Part shown: piece by piece, positions 6,935-13,889 of the stretch | Position numbering within the stretch: position 1 is the first letter of the stretch | How the letters are laid out: each line of letters starts with the position of its first letter | From: JAHEFU01 sp020440645 | GTDB taxonomy: Bacteria > 4484-113 > JAFGCY01 | Reading direction: 5' to 3' | Length of the DNA stretch: 50,376 nucleotides | Assembly (NCBI GenBank): GCA_020440645.1 | Contig: JAGRNR010000028.1 | Coordinates: 1 to 50,376 of the forward strand | Translations under genes and position numbers: made by a program | The notes under the pieces: model-generated | What the model saw: only the letters and a program-made list of their open reading frames with translations | Told to the model about the DNA's origin: nothing | Database searches by the model: none

Positions 6935-7630
6935 TTAAGCTTCGCTGGACTCAACGGTTTCAGACTTTTCGCTGCTCTTCTCGGCGGAAGCCATCTCCTC
7001 ACCGCCTTCCTCGCTGGCGCCTTCCCACTTCTCATCACCCTCAAGGTAGATATTGCCGGTGCCGGCCTCGATGTTGAACCACCAGGGGATGGTGCGCGGA
7101 CGCTCGGGAGCGCCGCAGGTGGTGTGGCTTTCCCAGCTCACATGGGAGCAGCCGCAGCTGTCGGTGCATTCCTTCTTGGTGCAGGTGGTCGTGCAGACCT
7201 CGCACTTGGGGATGCAGATCGGGCCACTACAGCAGCCCATGTCGCAGACCATGCTGCTGCCACGGTACTGGCATTCGTATGGATGGTGGTTCTGCGCGAC
7301 CTTCTGGACGCAGCAGTCACAGCCGCTGGAGCAACCGCACTTGGACTTGGACTCACAGCCGCACTTGTTCTCGCATTTGTTGCACTTGGGCTTGCTGCAG
7401 CCGCACTTGCTCTCGCACTTGTTGCACTTGGGCTTCTCGCAGCCGCACTTGCTTTCGCACTTGTTGCACTTGGGCTTCTCGCAGCCACACTTGTCCTTGC
7501 AGCCGCAGTCAGCCTTCTGGGAGCATCCGCACTTATCCTTGCAGCCACAACCTGCCCAGGCTGTGGAAGTGCCCCCTGCAAATACCGTCAGTGCCGCCAC
7601 GATCATCGCGGCGAAGATCACTTTCCTCAT
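6935..7630 (-). CDS. Exported Cys-rich repeat protein with acidic tail
   Basis: 231-residue exported protein, paralogue of the Cys-rich gene next downstream. The start at 7630 is chosen over one 21 codons upstream because GGAG lies seven bases before it and it begins a signal peptide (MRKVIFAAMIVAALTVFAGG, cut after AWA). Residues 27-105 hold three copies of a unit of the form KPKCNKC-E(S/N)KCGC, flanked by KDKCGC units and closed by CDCCVQKV. A second Cys domain at about 110-170 has CC, CxxC and HH pairs (NHHPYECQYR, CDMGCCSGPICIPKCEVC). The C-terminus (from PRTIPWWFNIEAGTGNIYLE) is Cys-free and ends in a Glu/Ser-rich tail. About 37 cysteines in all. An extracytoplasmic metal buffer or disulfide-linked coat protein fits; function is unknown. 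Confidence 0.7.
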   Translation of the reverse strand: MRKVIFAAMIVAALTVFAGGTSTAWAGCGCKDKCGCSQKADCGCKDKCGCEKPKCNKCESKCGCEKPKCNKCESKCGCSKPKCNKCENKCGCESKSKCGCSSGCDCCVQKVAQNHHPYECQYRGSSMVCDMGCCSGPICIPKCEVCTTTCTKKECTDSCGCSHVSWESHTTCGAPERPRTIPWWFNIEAGTGNIYLEGDEKWEGASEEGGEEMASAEKSSEKSETVESSEA

Positions 7631-7664
7631 CAGTTGCTCCGCTGATTCGTAATAGGTGTCGAAA

Positions 7665-7693
7665 ATTATACAATGCGAGCCATGGAGCGACAA
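7665..7693 (-). promoter_or_regulatory. Sigma70-type promoter of the Cys-rich pair
   Basis: Minus strand: -35 TTGTCG (7688-7693), 17-base spacer, -10 TATAAT (7665-7670). The predicted start is near 7658, giving a leader of about 28 bases with the GGAG site before the ATG at 7630. This promoter supports the shorter start. The downstream Cys-rich gene 74 bases further on may be read from it too. Confidence 0.65.
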
Positions 7694-7760
7694 GCCGCTC
7701 AGCCCGCTTCAGCAGTGGGAATTAAGCACTTAAAGCCTCACATATGTAAAGGTAAATGCT

Positions 7761-9506
7761 TTATTCTATCGATTCCGGCTCCAGCACAGGCTGGTAGGCC
7801 GGTGGATCGCCCTCCATCACATAGGCCAGCTCAATGAAATCCGCCTCGGGGAACATCTCACGGAATTTGGCCAGGCCGCCCTCCGCCGCCAGCCCTTCCT
7901 GGTCGTCATACTCGCAGCGGAACAGCGAGTCGGCCACGTCCATTCCCTGCCAGACCTCTGCGAATGCACTGAAGCCCTTCTCGTCCAGCCGTGAGTTGTC
8001 GCCATAGTTGATGTAGATATGCGTGGTGCGCGAATCCGGGTCGCCTGTCTTGCCGTAGGCCACCATCCCGCGGGTATTGCCAACCAGCACCTCCTCATCC
8101 GGGAAGGTCGCCTCGTCCCATTCCGCATTCATGCGCGGGTCCGCACTGATGCCACACTGGGCCACGAAACCGTCAATCACCCGGAACCAGGGCGCGCCGT
8201 CGTAGTAGCCGCTGTTGACAAGCGTAATGAAACGCTCCGCCGCCAGCGGGTTCCACTCATGGTGCACCGCGAAGATGATGTCGCCATTCGTGCATTCGAA
8301 CTTGACGTAGCTGATCTCCATCGCCTTGGGGGACAGGTGTTCTCCCGTGCTGTCAATCCCGCCCAGTTCCGGGTCATGCTCGTCTGCAATCAGCGGCTCG
8401 TCCATCTGGATGTCTTCATACATTGCGGTGTCGTCATCGGCATCCTGCTCCAGCTTCTCGAGCACACCGGTGAAGCCAATCACGCTGCGCACCATCAGGC
8501 GCGGCTCCGTCTCCATGCGCTGCAGCCAGGCCAGCTTGCGCCCGTCCGGTGAGATCACCGGATGCTCCGCCTCATTCTCGTTGTCACTGATCCGCCACTC
8601 CTGGCCGGTTGCCAGGTCACGCACCCAGACCCCGGGCGGGATCTCCCAGTCGTACTCCACCTTCTGCTTATCTGCATAGCTGCGCCGCGTGAACGCAATC
8701 AGCCTTCCGTCCGCACTGACGCTGGGCTGCTGCGCATCCGGGACAACGAGGGTCTCGCGCCCGCTGGCCGGATCGAGCCGGAAGATGTGCCAGTCCCCCC
8801 AGCCGCCGCGCTGGAACAGCAGGCTGCCATCGGGCATGAAGCAGATGTTGCTTTCGTGGTAGTCATCGGGGCGCAACTGCGGCCTCGTCAGCTGGTAGGG
8901 TTCGCCGTTGTCATCAAAGCCGTAGATCCGTTCATAGGCCGGGCCGTTGTCCGCCGTGCTCTGCAGCAGGAAGGCCATCCGCCAGTCCGTCGGGCACATC
9001 CGCAGGCTGATCGCGCTGTCACCGGGCAGGGGCTTTGGCAGCTCGGTCTCGTTGCCACCCTCCGGCTGCTGGATCACGAGGCTGGCCCCGTAGAAGCGCG
9101 GCCCGACACTGTAGGCCAGCTCGTACTCACCCGGCTGGCCGACGAAGGCCAGGTCCAGCCCGCTGCCCTCGAGGTCCACCGGCGCAAGCGGCTCATAGCC
9201 GTCGCGCAGGAAGAGCTGCGCCTGTCCGTTGGCAATCACTGCGAGGTACTTCCCATCCGGGCTGTAGGCCGGCGAGCCTGCATCCCAGGTCCCGAGGTCA
9301 AACTGGATGCGACCGTACTGGTCATACACCAGCACGCTGCCTTCGTTGGCAACCTGCGGCTGGGGCCAGTCGTAGCCCTGCACCACGCACAGCTCGTGGC
9401 TGTCCGGGCTCCAGGCGATCGGTGCACTGTAGGTGTCGTAGCCGTTGGCAAGGGCCATCGCGGGCAGCAGCGCCAGCACGGCCAGCATCATTGCGAATCT
9501 GCTCAT
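7761..9506 (-). CDS. TolB-like propeller fused to cyclophilin prolyl isomerase
   Basis: 581-residue exported protein. Signal peptide at residues 1-20 (MSRFAMMLAVLALLPAMALA). Residues 25-350 hold WD40-like/TolB-type propeller blades (IAWSPDSHELCVV, SPAYSPDGKYLAVIANG, PSVSADGRLIAFTRR, HPVISPDGRKLAWLQR). After an acidic linker (about 350-385), residues 390-565 form a cyclophilin-type peptidyl-prolyl isomerase: VKFECTNGDIIFAVHHEWNP, then PWFRVIDGFVAQCG, where the arginine matches the catalytic Arg of cyclophilin A, and LDEKGFSAFAEVWQGMDVAD. The likely role is protein folding in the periplasm with the propeller binding partners; this is inferred. There is no Shine-Dalgarno sequence; TAGAAT lies six bases before the ATG. 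The lipoprotein gene upstream on the same strand ends 25 bases away. Confidence 0.85.
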   Translation of the reverse strand: MSRFAMMLAVLALLPAMALANGYDTYSAPIAWSPDSHELCVVQGYDWPQPQVANEGSVLVYDQYGRIQFDLGTWDAGSPAYSPDGKYLAVIANGQAQLFLRDGYEPLAPVDLEGSGLDLAFVGQPGEYELAYSVGPRFYGASLVIQQPEGGNETELPKPLPGDSAISLRMCPTDWRMAFLLQSTADNGPAYERIYGFDDNGEPYQLTRPQLRPDDYHESNICFMPDGSLLFQRGGWGDWHIFRLDPASGRETLVVPDAQQPSVSADGRLIAFTRRSYADKQKVEYDWEIPPGVWVRDLATGQEWRISDNENEAEHPVISPDGRKLAWLQRMETEPRLMVRSVIGFTGVLEKLEQDADDDTAMYEDIQMDEPLIADEHDPELGGIDSTGEHLSPKAMEISYVKFECTNGDIIFAVHHEWNPLAAERFITLVNSGYYDGAPWFRVIDGFVAQCGISADPRMNAEWDEATFPDEEVLVGNTRGMVAYGKTGDPDSRTTHIYINYGDNSRLDEKGFSAFAEVWQGMDVADSLFRCEYDDQEGLAAEGGLAKFREMFPEADFIELAYVMEGDPPAYQPVLEPESIE

Positions 9507-9518
9507 GGGCAGATTCTA
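9507..9518 (-). promoter_or_regulatory. TAnnnT box six bases before start (leaderless pattern)
   Basis: Minus strand: TAGAAT (9513-9518), CTGCCC, then the ATG of the propeller-cyclophilin gene. The hexamer and spacing match the zinc-ribbon gene at 5753. No Shine-Dalgarno sequence or clear -35 box. Confidence 0.55.
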
Positions 9519-9531
9519 CAGCCTAGCAACC

Positions 9532-10437
9532 CTACTCGCGGCGCACTCCTCCATCGTCCGGCTCGTCCCGCTTCGGCGGGTTGGGTGGCAGGATCTCCAC
9601 GCTGCCGTTCGGGAACATGTAGGTGATTTCATTGCCCAGCGGGTCGCTCACGGTCTTGCGTGCCATACTGCCGTGCCGGTAGCTGACCCCGAATTCATAA
9701 TGGATGGAATCGCCCTTGCCCGGTGTACGGAAGAACACGTATTCCGTCGGCATCATCGCATCATCGGTTTCCGAGATGCGCCAGGAATAAAGCTCGCCCT
9801 TCTCGGTGTCCTCCAGCCGCCCTTCTTCCCCGACCACGAAGCTGCCCATCACATTGCCCTCCGGATCGCTTACGATGAAGCGCAGGCCGCCGTCCATCCT
9901 CAGCCGGGTGCCACCGGTGCTGGTGCGACCTTCCACCACAGGATTGCGCAGCAGTGGCATCAGTTCCACGCTGCAGATGTCCAGTTCTAGCGTGGCACTC
10001 TCCCTGGACTTCAGGTTGTCCATCGTAAGGTCCTTGTATAACCAGTCCTTGCGGCCCACCCGGCAGCTGGCCTCGAATTCCAGGAAGGACATATTTGCGC
10101 CTTCCGCAGGGTTGAAGCGTGCATCCTTCAGTTCCATGCTCATGGACAGCGGGTTCTTGAATTCAATCACCGTTTCCTGCCAGTGCCGGTCGAGGATTTC
10201 GTTGCCATGGCCTTCAACTACTTCGGCGTCACCGGCCCCGCTGTCCTGTTCGGCGGTGCTCTCAGCCAGGGCAGCTGCATCATCGCCTTCTGTCGTGCCC
10301 GTTTCAGCGGAAAGGCCGGGGGCAGGAGCACCATTTCCGGTGCTGGCCTGTTCCCGGCCCTTGTCATCGTTGCATGCTGTCAGCAACAGGATTAGTAATA
10401 AACCCGCTGCGCATAGTGTTCGCTTCATCCCGATCAT
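9532..10437 (-). CDS. Lipoprotein of unknown function
   Basis: 301-residue lipoprotein: signal peptide with lipobox LLTAC (Cys22), then a low-complexity Ala/Glu/Gly/Thr linker to about residue 75 and a folded region of mixed beta character to 290. That region contains FKNPLSMSMELKDARFNPAE, a Cys pair (ASCRV, DICSV) and a Pro-rich acidic end (PPNPPKRDEPDD). No family is recognised. The start at 10437 has GGGGGAGG five bases upstream; the alternative ATG three codons later would sit too far from it. The segment near residue 255 (FGVSYRHGSMARKTVSDPLG) has no homology that I recognise. Same strand and 49 bases after the small exported protein, so an operon is likely. Confidence 0.7.
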   Translation of the reverse strand: MIGMKRTLCAAGLLLILLLTACNDDKGREQASTGNGAPAPGLSAETGTTEGDDAAALAESTAEQDSGAGDAEVVEGHGNEILDRHWQETVIEFKNPLSMSMELKDARFNPAEGANMSFLEFEASCRVGRKDWLYKDLTMDNLKSRESATLELDICSVELMPLLRNPVVEGRTSTGGTRLRMDGGLRFIVSDPEGNVMGSFVVGEEGRLEDTEKGELYSWRISETDDAMMPTEYVFFRTPGKGDSIHYEFGVSYRHGSMARKTVSDPLGNEITYMFPNGSVEILPPNPPKRDEPDDGGVRRE

Positions 10438-10486
10438 TTGATCCTCCCCCGACTGTCCGGGTTTCAGTGGACCGGGAATTCGGCAG

Positions 10487-10843
10487 TTACTCGGCCTTGC
10501 CCGGCTCTAGCACGATTATCTCCTCCGCCACAAGCTTGTCCAGTGCATCGCGCACCCACAGCGGTACCCACTCACCGGTCTCGCCCCATTTGACGCAGGT
10601 CAGGGCCTCACCGTAACTGGTGAAGTAGATGCGCTGCTCCCCGTTGGGGATATAGCCGATCCACCAGTAGATATGGGGTGCGTCGGGGTCTCCGCTGTTG
10701 GTGGCCCAGGACATGCTCTGGGTATCAGGCGTGAAGTTTTCGTGTGCACGGATCTGCGCGACACTCATGCCGTCAAACGGGCTGGCGGCAGCCACTCCGG
10801 TCAGTGCGAGCAGCACAAGCAATATCATGATCCAGACTTTCAT
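10487..10843 (-). CDS. Small exported protein, unknown function
   Basis: 118-residue protein with a signal peptide (MKVWIMILLVLLALTGVAAA) and a mature part of about 97 residues containing MSVAQIRAHENFTPDTQSM, a Trp/Tyr-rich strand (IYWWIGYIPNGEQRIYFTSY) and a C-terminal helix (WVRDALDKLVAEEIIVLEPG). The start at 10843 is chosen over one 11 codons upstream because GGAGG lies nine bases before it and the longer form puts Arg/Lys residues ahead of the signal peptide. A single cysteine is present (LTCVKW). A -10 TATAAT at 10876-10881 is upstream on the same strand. No family recognised. Confidence 0.65.
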   Translation of the reverse strand: MKVWIMILLVLLALTGVAAASPFDGMSVAQIRAHENFTPDTQSMSWATNSGDPDAPHIYWWIGYIPNGEQRIYFTSYGEALTCVKWGETGEWVPLWVRDALDKLVAEEIIVLEPGKAE

Positions 10844-10881
10844 TCTGTTCTTCCTCCGCAAATGAATGCAGCGCAATTATA

Positions 10882-11191
10882 TCTGAATTGCAGCGGAATT
10901 GTTGCCTGGCGGGACATCGTAAATATCAGCAAAGGTCAAATGCTTGGAGTGGTCAGGCAAAGTGACATCTGGTGTGAAACTGCACCGGAGCACGAGCGAA
11001 ACTGTGCAAGAACAGGCTCCAAGGTAAATTCCAGTTAACATTTCGTCTATATGGGCACTGTTTGATGTGGAAATGACAGGCAAGAAATGATATATTTTGA
11101 TGTAGCTTCGGAATTTAATTTTCGGAGAGGCGGAATCCGGCAGCAAGGGGCAGCCGGAGAAAGGTTAAATTCAGGTATAATTTCCAAGGCA
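10882..11191. other. AT-rich divergent intergenic region
   Basis: 310 bases without a supportable gene, clearly more AT-rich than the surroundings. A minus-strand TATAAT (10876-10881) at its left edge faces the small exported gene. A plus-strand TATAAT (11176-11181) at its right edge lies ten bases before the ATG at 11192. An in-frame ATG at 11087 would extend the right-hand gene by 35 residues of unlikely composition and has no Shine-Dalgarno sequence, so I leave it out. No repeat or RNA gene was recognised. Confidence 0.5.
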
Positions 11192-12010
11192 ATGACGCTA
11201 GACCTATCCAAGGAAAAGTGGTTCGTGGACTTCTGTGAGCCGATCGTGCACGCCCTGTACGCGCGTGATACGAAGCTTCAGGAGCAGCGCATGCAGGAAG
11301 CATGGAAAGCCCATGAAGCCGTCATGTTCCCAGAGGAAGAGAACTCTCGCTTCTTTTACCAGCTGACCTACCTGGAGTACCAGGTAAGGCTGGTGCAGCG
11401 TGAGGAGGGCTGGGCGATGAAGTACCTGCCGGGAATCCTCAACCGCCTTGAGCAGGAAAGCAGCTTCGAGAGTGCCGAGATGCTGCGCCGCCGGCTATAC
11501 CTCCAGCTCAGGATCACGATGGACCGCCTGGAGTTCCTGCCGCTGGACCAGACCACGATGGACCGCCTGCTGAGCGTGATTCCATTGGACATGCAGACCT
11601 CCGAGCTGTGGAACAAGATCACCAGCTGGGCCTACAAGCTGGGCAATGAGCAGTACCTGATCAAGTCTTACGACTTCGCGATCAACAACGCCCGCGGCCT
11701 GCATGCCAACTGGAACTGGGTGCGGGCCTATGCCCTGATGCGGATCGTGCAGCGGCTCTTCAACAAGGAAGACCTGCTGTGGGTGATGGATAATGCCGAG
11801 TTCGCTGAGCACATCAAGTACATCCAGAAGGACATCTGGCAGCCCTCGCTGCAGCTGGGCATTGTCGACGAGGATGTGGAGCAGAGCTTCGAGCAGCGCA
11901 TCAAGCAGATCACTGATGACAACGGCGAAAGCCTGATGGATGTGCTGAAGCGCCATTTCCGCAACCCGGAGTTCGGCGGCGGTAATTCGGTAAACACCCT
12001 GACCGCCTGA
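11192..12010 (+). CDS. Helical protein of unknown function
   Basis: 272-residue soluble protein with no recognised family. It is predicted mostly helical and rich in Trp, Tyr, Leu and Gln (VDFCEPIVHALYARDTKLQE, LTYLEYQVRLVQREEGWAMK, IVQRLFNKEDLLWVMDNAEF). The spacing of aromatic and leucine residues recalls TPR-like helical repeats, but I could not align clear repeats. The start at 11192 is chosen because ordinary coding composition begins there (MTLDLSKEKWFVDF) and a TATAAT box ends ten bases before it; upstream sequence is AT-rich. It has no signal peptide. Convergent with the lipoprotein/peptide array at 12256-13796; no functional link is visible. Confidence 0.65.
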   Translation: MTLDLSKEKWFVDFCEPIVHALYARDTKLQEQRMQEAWKAHEAVMFPEEENSRFFYQLTYLEYQVRLVQREEGWAMKYLPGILNRLEQESSFESAEMLRRRLYLQLRITMDRLEFLPLDQTTMDRLLSVIPLDMQTSELWNKITSWAYKLGNEQYLIKSYDFAINNARGLHANWNWVRAYALMRIVQRLFNKEDLLWVMDNAEFAEHIKYIQKDIWQPSLQLGIVDEDVEQSFEQRIKQITDDNGESLMDVLKRHFRNPEFGGGNSVNTLTA

Positions 12011-12255
12011 TCTACGGTTCACTGCCTGCTTGATCAGGCATAGCCTTCCATTGAATATCTGTCCCGTTTTTGTGCGCGCAGGCACATCTCTTGCCTGGCG
12101 AAATGAATGAGTACGGGTCCGGCTCATGCCGGCAGCCTGCGGGTGGTCCATCATCCACCCGAGGATCTCCCATCCCGATTCATCAGTCATCCCGGCACGC
12201 CTGCACATCCAGGCGGCCAGTCCCTACAGCTTGTTTACTGCCGCAATCCCGGCAG
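12011..12255. other. Convergent spacer with three hairpins
   Basis: Three inverted repeats lie between the helical-protein gene (plus) and the last peptide gene of the array (minus): TGCCTG/CAGGCA at 12023-12040, CAGGCA/TGCCTG at 12079-12097, and CGGGTGG/CCACCCG at 12140-12161. The first two share the same hexamer in opposite order. None is followed by a T-tract in either direction, so they may act together as a bidirectional termination zone or as 3' RNA structure. Confidence 0.45.
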
Positions 12256-12387
12256 CTACAGCTCGGCTTCGCAGTCGAACCAGACGTAATCCGGGCTCTC
12301 ATCCGTCAGGCGTGTGCTGAGGATGCCATGCGCTCCTGCGGGGAGGCTTGCCGTCGGCTGCTCGATCTCGATGTTGTTCTTTTCCAT
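12256..12387 (-). CDS. 43-residue peptide C of the lipoprotein/peptide array
   Basis: Short gene found by direct translation. It encodes exactly 43 residues with no signal peptide: a polar N-terminus (MEKNNIEIEQPTAS) and a C-terminal part shared with peptides A and B (LPAGAHGILSTRLTDE, then SPDYVWFDCEAEL). It differs from them where Arg replaces the first of the two cysteines, so any intramolecular disulfide in A and B is absent here. AGAGGA lies six bases before the ATG. It follows the lipoprotein at 12449-12778 by 61 bases. An 8-base direct repeat (GGTGTTCA twice, 12403-12418) sits in its leader. No known family; see the array finding. Confidence 0.75.
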   Translation of the reverse strand: MEKNNIEIEQPTASLPAGAHGILSTRLTDESPDYVWFDCEAEL

Positions 12388-12402
12388 TTCTCTTTCCTCT
12401 TG

Positions 12403-12418
12403 GGTGTTCAGGTGTTCA
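12403..12418. repeat. Short tandem repeat in peptide C leader
   Basis: GGTGTTCA occurs twice head to tail and is followed by the variant GTATTCAG. It lies between the lipoprotein gene and the ribosome binding site of peptide C. The other two peptide leaders lack it. Confidence 0.5.
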
Positions 12419-12448
12419 GTATTCAGACAGGAATTGCCTGGTTACTGT

Positions 12449-12778
12449 TTAGTCCACCGTCTCATCATCGAAGTGCACGAAACCCATGGTGGAGGTGCCA
12501 TCCACGTTGTCGCGGGAGATGCCGTAGTAGTCTGCGATCGCCTGCTCGATGCCGTTCATGTCGGTCTCGAAGTCAGAGCCGTAGTAGATGTCGCCAAGGG
12601 TCTCATCGGAGTAAGCCGGGCCGAAGTTGTAGGTGGCGCAGTTGGCATTCCAGCCGTCGATCACGGAGGTCACATCTGCGGTGTTGCGCTCGGCAAGCAT
12701 GTCGCTGGTGGACTGGCCGGAGCAGGAGCAGAGGATGCTGAGGGCGACGATGGCGATGAGGGTGTTGATCTTGTTCAT
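12449..12778 (-). CDS. Small lipoprotein 3 of the array
   Basis: 109-residue lipoprotein: signal peptide with Cys19 (ALSILCSC), Ser-rich start, then WNANCATYNF, SDETLGDIYYGSDFETDMNG and a predicted helix (IEQAIADYYGISRDNV). It ends in TSTMGFVHFDDETVD. It aligns along its length with lipoprotein 1 (13458-13796); the shared blocks are WNAN, ETLG/ATLG, GSDF/GTDF, and the tail. No known family. Position: followed by peptide C, preceded by peptide B. The C-terminal FVHFDDE resembles YVWFDCE at the end of the 43-residue peptides. Envelope location is predicted from the lipobox; the serine at +2 favours outer-membrane sorting in Lol-type systems. Confidence 0.75.
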   Translation of the reverse strand: MNKINTLIAIVALSILCSCSGQSTSDMLAERNTADVTSVIDGWNANCATYNFGPAYSDETLGDIYYGSDFETDMNGIEQAIADYYGISRDNVDGTSTMGFVHFDDETVD

Positions 12779-12847
12779 TTTATTTCTCCTTGGATGTATC
12801 TTTCGGTCTGGTCCAGCCCGGTAATCCCGGACAGGTGCAGGTGGTTC

Positions 12848-12979
12848 CTAGAGCTCAGCCTCGCAGTCGAACCATACGTAGTCCGGGCTGCTGTCAGTCA
12901 GGCAGGTGCTCAGGACACCATGGGCACCGGCGGGGAGGCTGATGCTCTGGATGTTGCTGTCGTTGTTGATGTTGCTCAT
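12848..12979 (-). CDS. 43-residue peptide B of the array
   Basis: Found by direct translation. 43 residues: MSNINNDSNIQSIS, then LPAGAHGVLSTCLTD, then SSPDYVWFDCEAEL. The last 29 residues are identical to peptide A, yet 15 of the 29 codons differ silently, with no amino-acid change. That is strong evidence that the protein itself is selected. GAGGAAAG precedes the ATG. Two cysteines (in STC and FDC) lie 13 residues apart. No signal peptide or membrane segment, so it is cytoplasmic unless exported by an unseen route. It lies between lipoproteins 2 and 3. Confidence 0.8.
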   Translation of the reverse strand: MSNINNDSNIQSISLPAGAHGVLSTCLTDSSPDYVWFDCEAEL

Positions 12980-13018
12980 TGTTCTTTCCTCGCAGTAGGT
13001 GGTGGATTACTTGCAGGT

Positions 13019-13210
13019 CTAGTCGACCGTCTCATCATCAAAGTGCACGAAGCCGCTGGTGTCGCGGAAGTCCACGGAAGCATCCTGGCCAAGGCTCGGA
13101 TTGCCGTATTCGGTGTTGCTTTCACCAAGCATGTCGGTGGATCCCTGGCCGGAGCAGGAGCAGAGCGCGAACAGGGCGATGGTGGCGATGGTGATGCTGA
13201 TCTTCTTCAT
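13019..13210 (-). CDS. Small lipoprotein 2 of the array (internally deleted form)
   Basis: 63-residue lipoprotein with signal peptide and Cys19 (FALCSC), then a short Asp/Asn/Ser-rich stretch and the same tail as its paralogues (RDTSGFVHFDDETVD). Compared with lipoproteins 1 and 3 it lacks the central WNAN to helix region, about 45-50 residues. The frame is intact and both ends are conserved, so this is a clean deletion rather than decay. It shows that the lipobox and the C-terminal tail are the parts kept under selection. It lies 67 bases after peptide A and 39 bases before peptide B. Confidence 0.7.
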   Translation of the reverse strand: MKKISITIATIALFALCSCSGQGSTDMLGESNTEYGNPSLGQDASVDFRDTSGFVHFDDETVD

Positions 13211-13277
13211 TGTGTATTCCTCTCTTGTAACTGGGTTGGATGGCGATTCCGCTCAGCGCGGAAGGTTTGTCACGTTC

Positions 13278-13409
13278 CTAGAGTTCGGCTTCGCAGTCGA
13301 ACCACACATAGTCCGGGCTGCTGTCGGTCAGGCAGGTGCTGAGCACGCCGTGTGCGCCAGCCGGAAGGTTGATGGTCTGCTGGTTGATGTCGAAGTGGTT
13401 GTTGCTCAT
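13278..13409 (-). CDS. 43-residue peptide A of the array
   Basis: Found by direct translation. 43 residues: MSNNHFDINQQTIN, then LPAGAHGVLSTCLTD, then SSPDYVWFDCEAEL. AAAGGA lies upstream, separated from the ATG by an all-A stretch. The N-terminal 14 residues vary between copies (polar, Asn/Gln-rich) while the C-terminal 29 are fixed. That is opposite to the usual RiPP precursor layout (conserved leader, variable core), and I see no maturation enzyme nearby. It is the second gene of the array, 48 bases after lipoprotein 1. Possible roles are a C-terminal-tail ligand, a chaperone-like partner of the lipoprotein, or a signalling peptide; none is established. Confidence 0.8.
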   Translation of the reverse strand: MSNNHFDINQQTINLPAGAHGVLSTCLTDSSPDYVWFDCEAEL

Positions 13410-13457
13410 TTTTTTTTCCTTTGTTAGTTGGTGAATTGGATACCAGTGCCTGCCGGC

Positions 13458-13796
13458 TCAGTCGACGACTTCATCGTCGAAGTGGACGAAGCCCATGGTG
13501 GACTCACCCTGGATGTCATTGCGATTGAGGCTGAGTTCAAAGGCGATGGCTTCCTCCATGCGATCCATGTCGGCGTCGAAGTCAGTGCCCTTGTACAGCT
13601 CGCCGAGCGTGGCATCGTAGTCAGCCAGCTTGAAGTTGCACAGCGTGGCATTTGCATTCCAGACCAGGGTCAGTGACACGCTGCTTGCGTCCTTCTGCTG
13701 CATGCTGTCTGAAATCATGTCATTGCCTGCTGTACTGGAACAGGCAGCGAGGGCCATCATGGCAATGGCTGCGATAACGATGCTGATGCGATTCAT
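13458..13796 (-). CDS. Small lipoprotein 1 of the array
   Basis: 112-residue lipoprotein and first gene of the six-gene array. Signal peptide with Cys19 (MMALAAC), a Ser/Asp/Gln linker, then LVWNANATLCNFKLADYDAT, LGELYKGTDFDADMDR, a helix (MEEAIAFELSLNRNDI) and the tail ESTMGFVHFDDEVVD. GGAGGAAG lies four to five bases before the ATG. The mature part is strongly acidic. No family recognised. The array promoter is about 90 bases upstream. Confidence 0.75.
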   Translation of the reverse strand: MNRISIVIAAIAMMALAACSSTAGNDMISDSMQQKDASSVSLTLVWNANATLCNFKLADYDATLGELYKGTDFDADMDRMEEAIAFELSLNRNDIQGESTMGFVHFDDEVVD

Positions 13797-13889
13797 TGTT
13801 CTTCCTCCGATCTATGTCCGTGTTCATCCGCGCGAAAGGGAATGCGGGGATGAATCACGAGGGGAGCGCAAGGTTTTGCTCCTATGCAG

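Noticed and set aside
6424..7652. Plus-strand frames rich in Gln-Pro-His and Leu
   Set aside because: They are shadows of the repeated cysteine codons; the minus-strand frames have signal peptides and ribosome sites.
11087..11191. 35-codon N-terminal extension of the helical protein
   Set aside because: AT-rich, no ribosome site and unlike the rest of the protein; a TATAAT box lies inside it.
12314..13342. Long plus-strand open frame of 342 codons across the lipoprotein/peptide array
   Set aside because: It is the antisense of five genes with signal peptides, ribosome sites and silent-only divergence. Its Val/Gly/Ala-rich translation is a codon-bias shadow.
12256..13409. Reading the 43-residue peptides as RiPP precursors
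   Set aside because: No maturation enzyme, protease or transporter is adjacent, and the conserved part is C-terminal instead of the leader. Not excluded, but unsupported.
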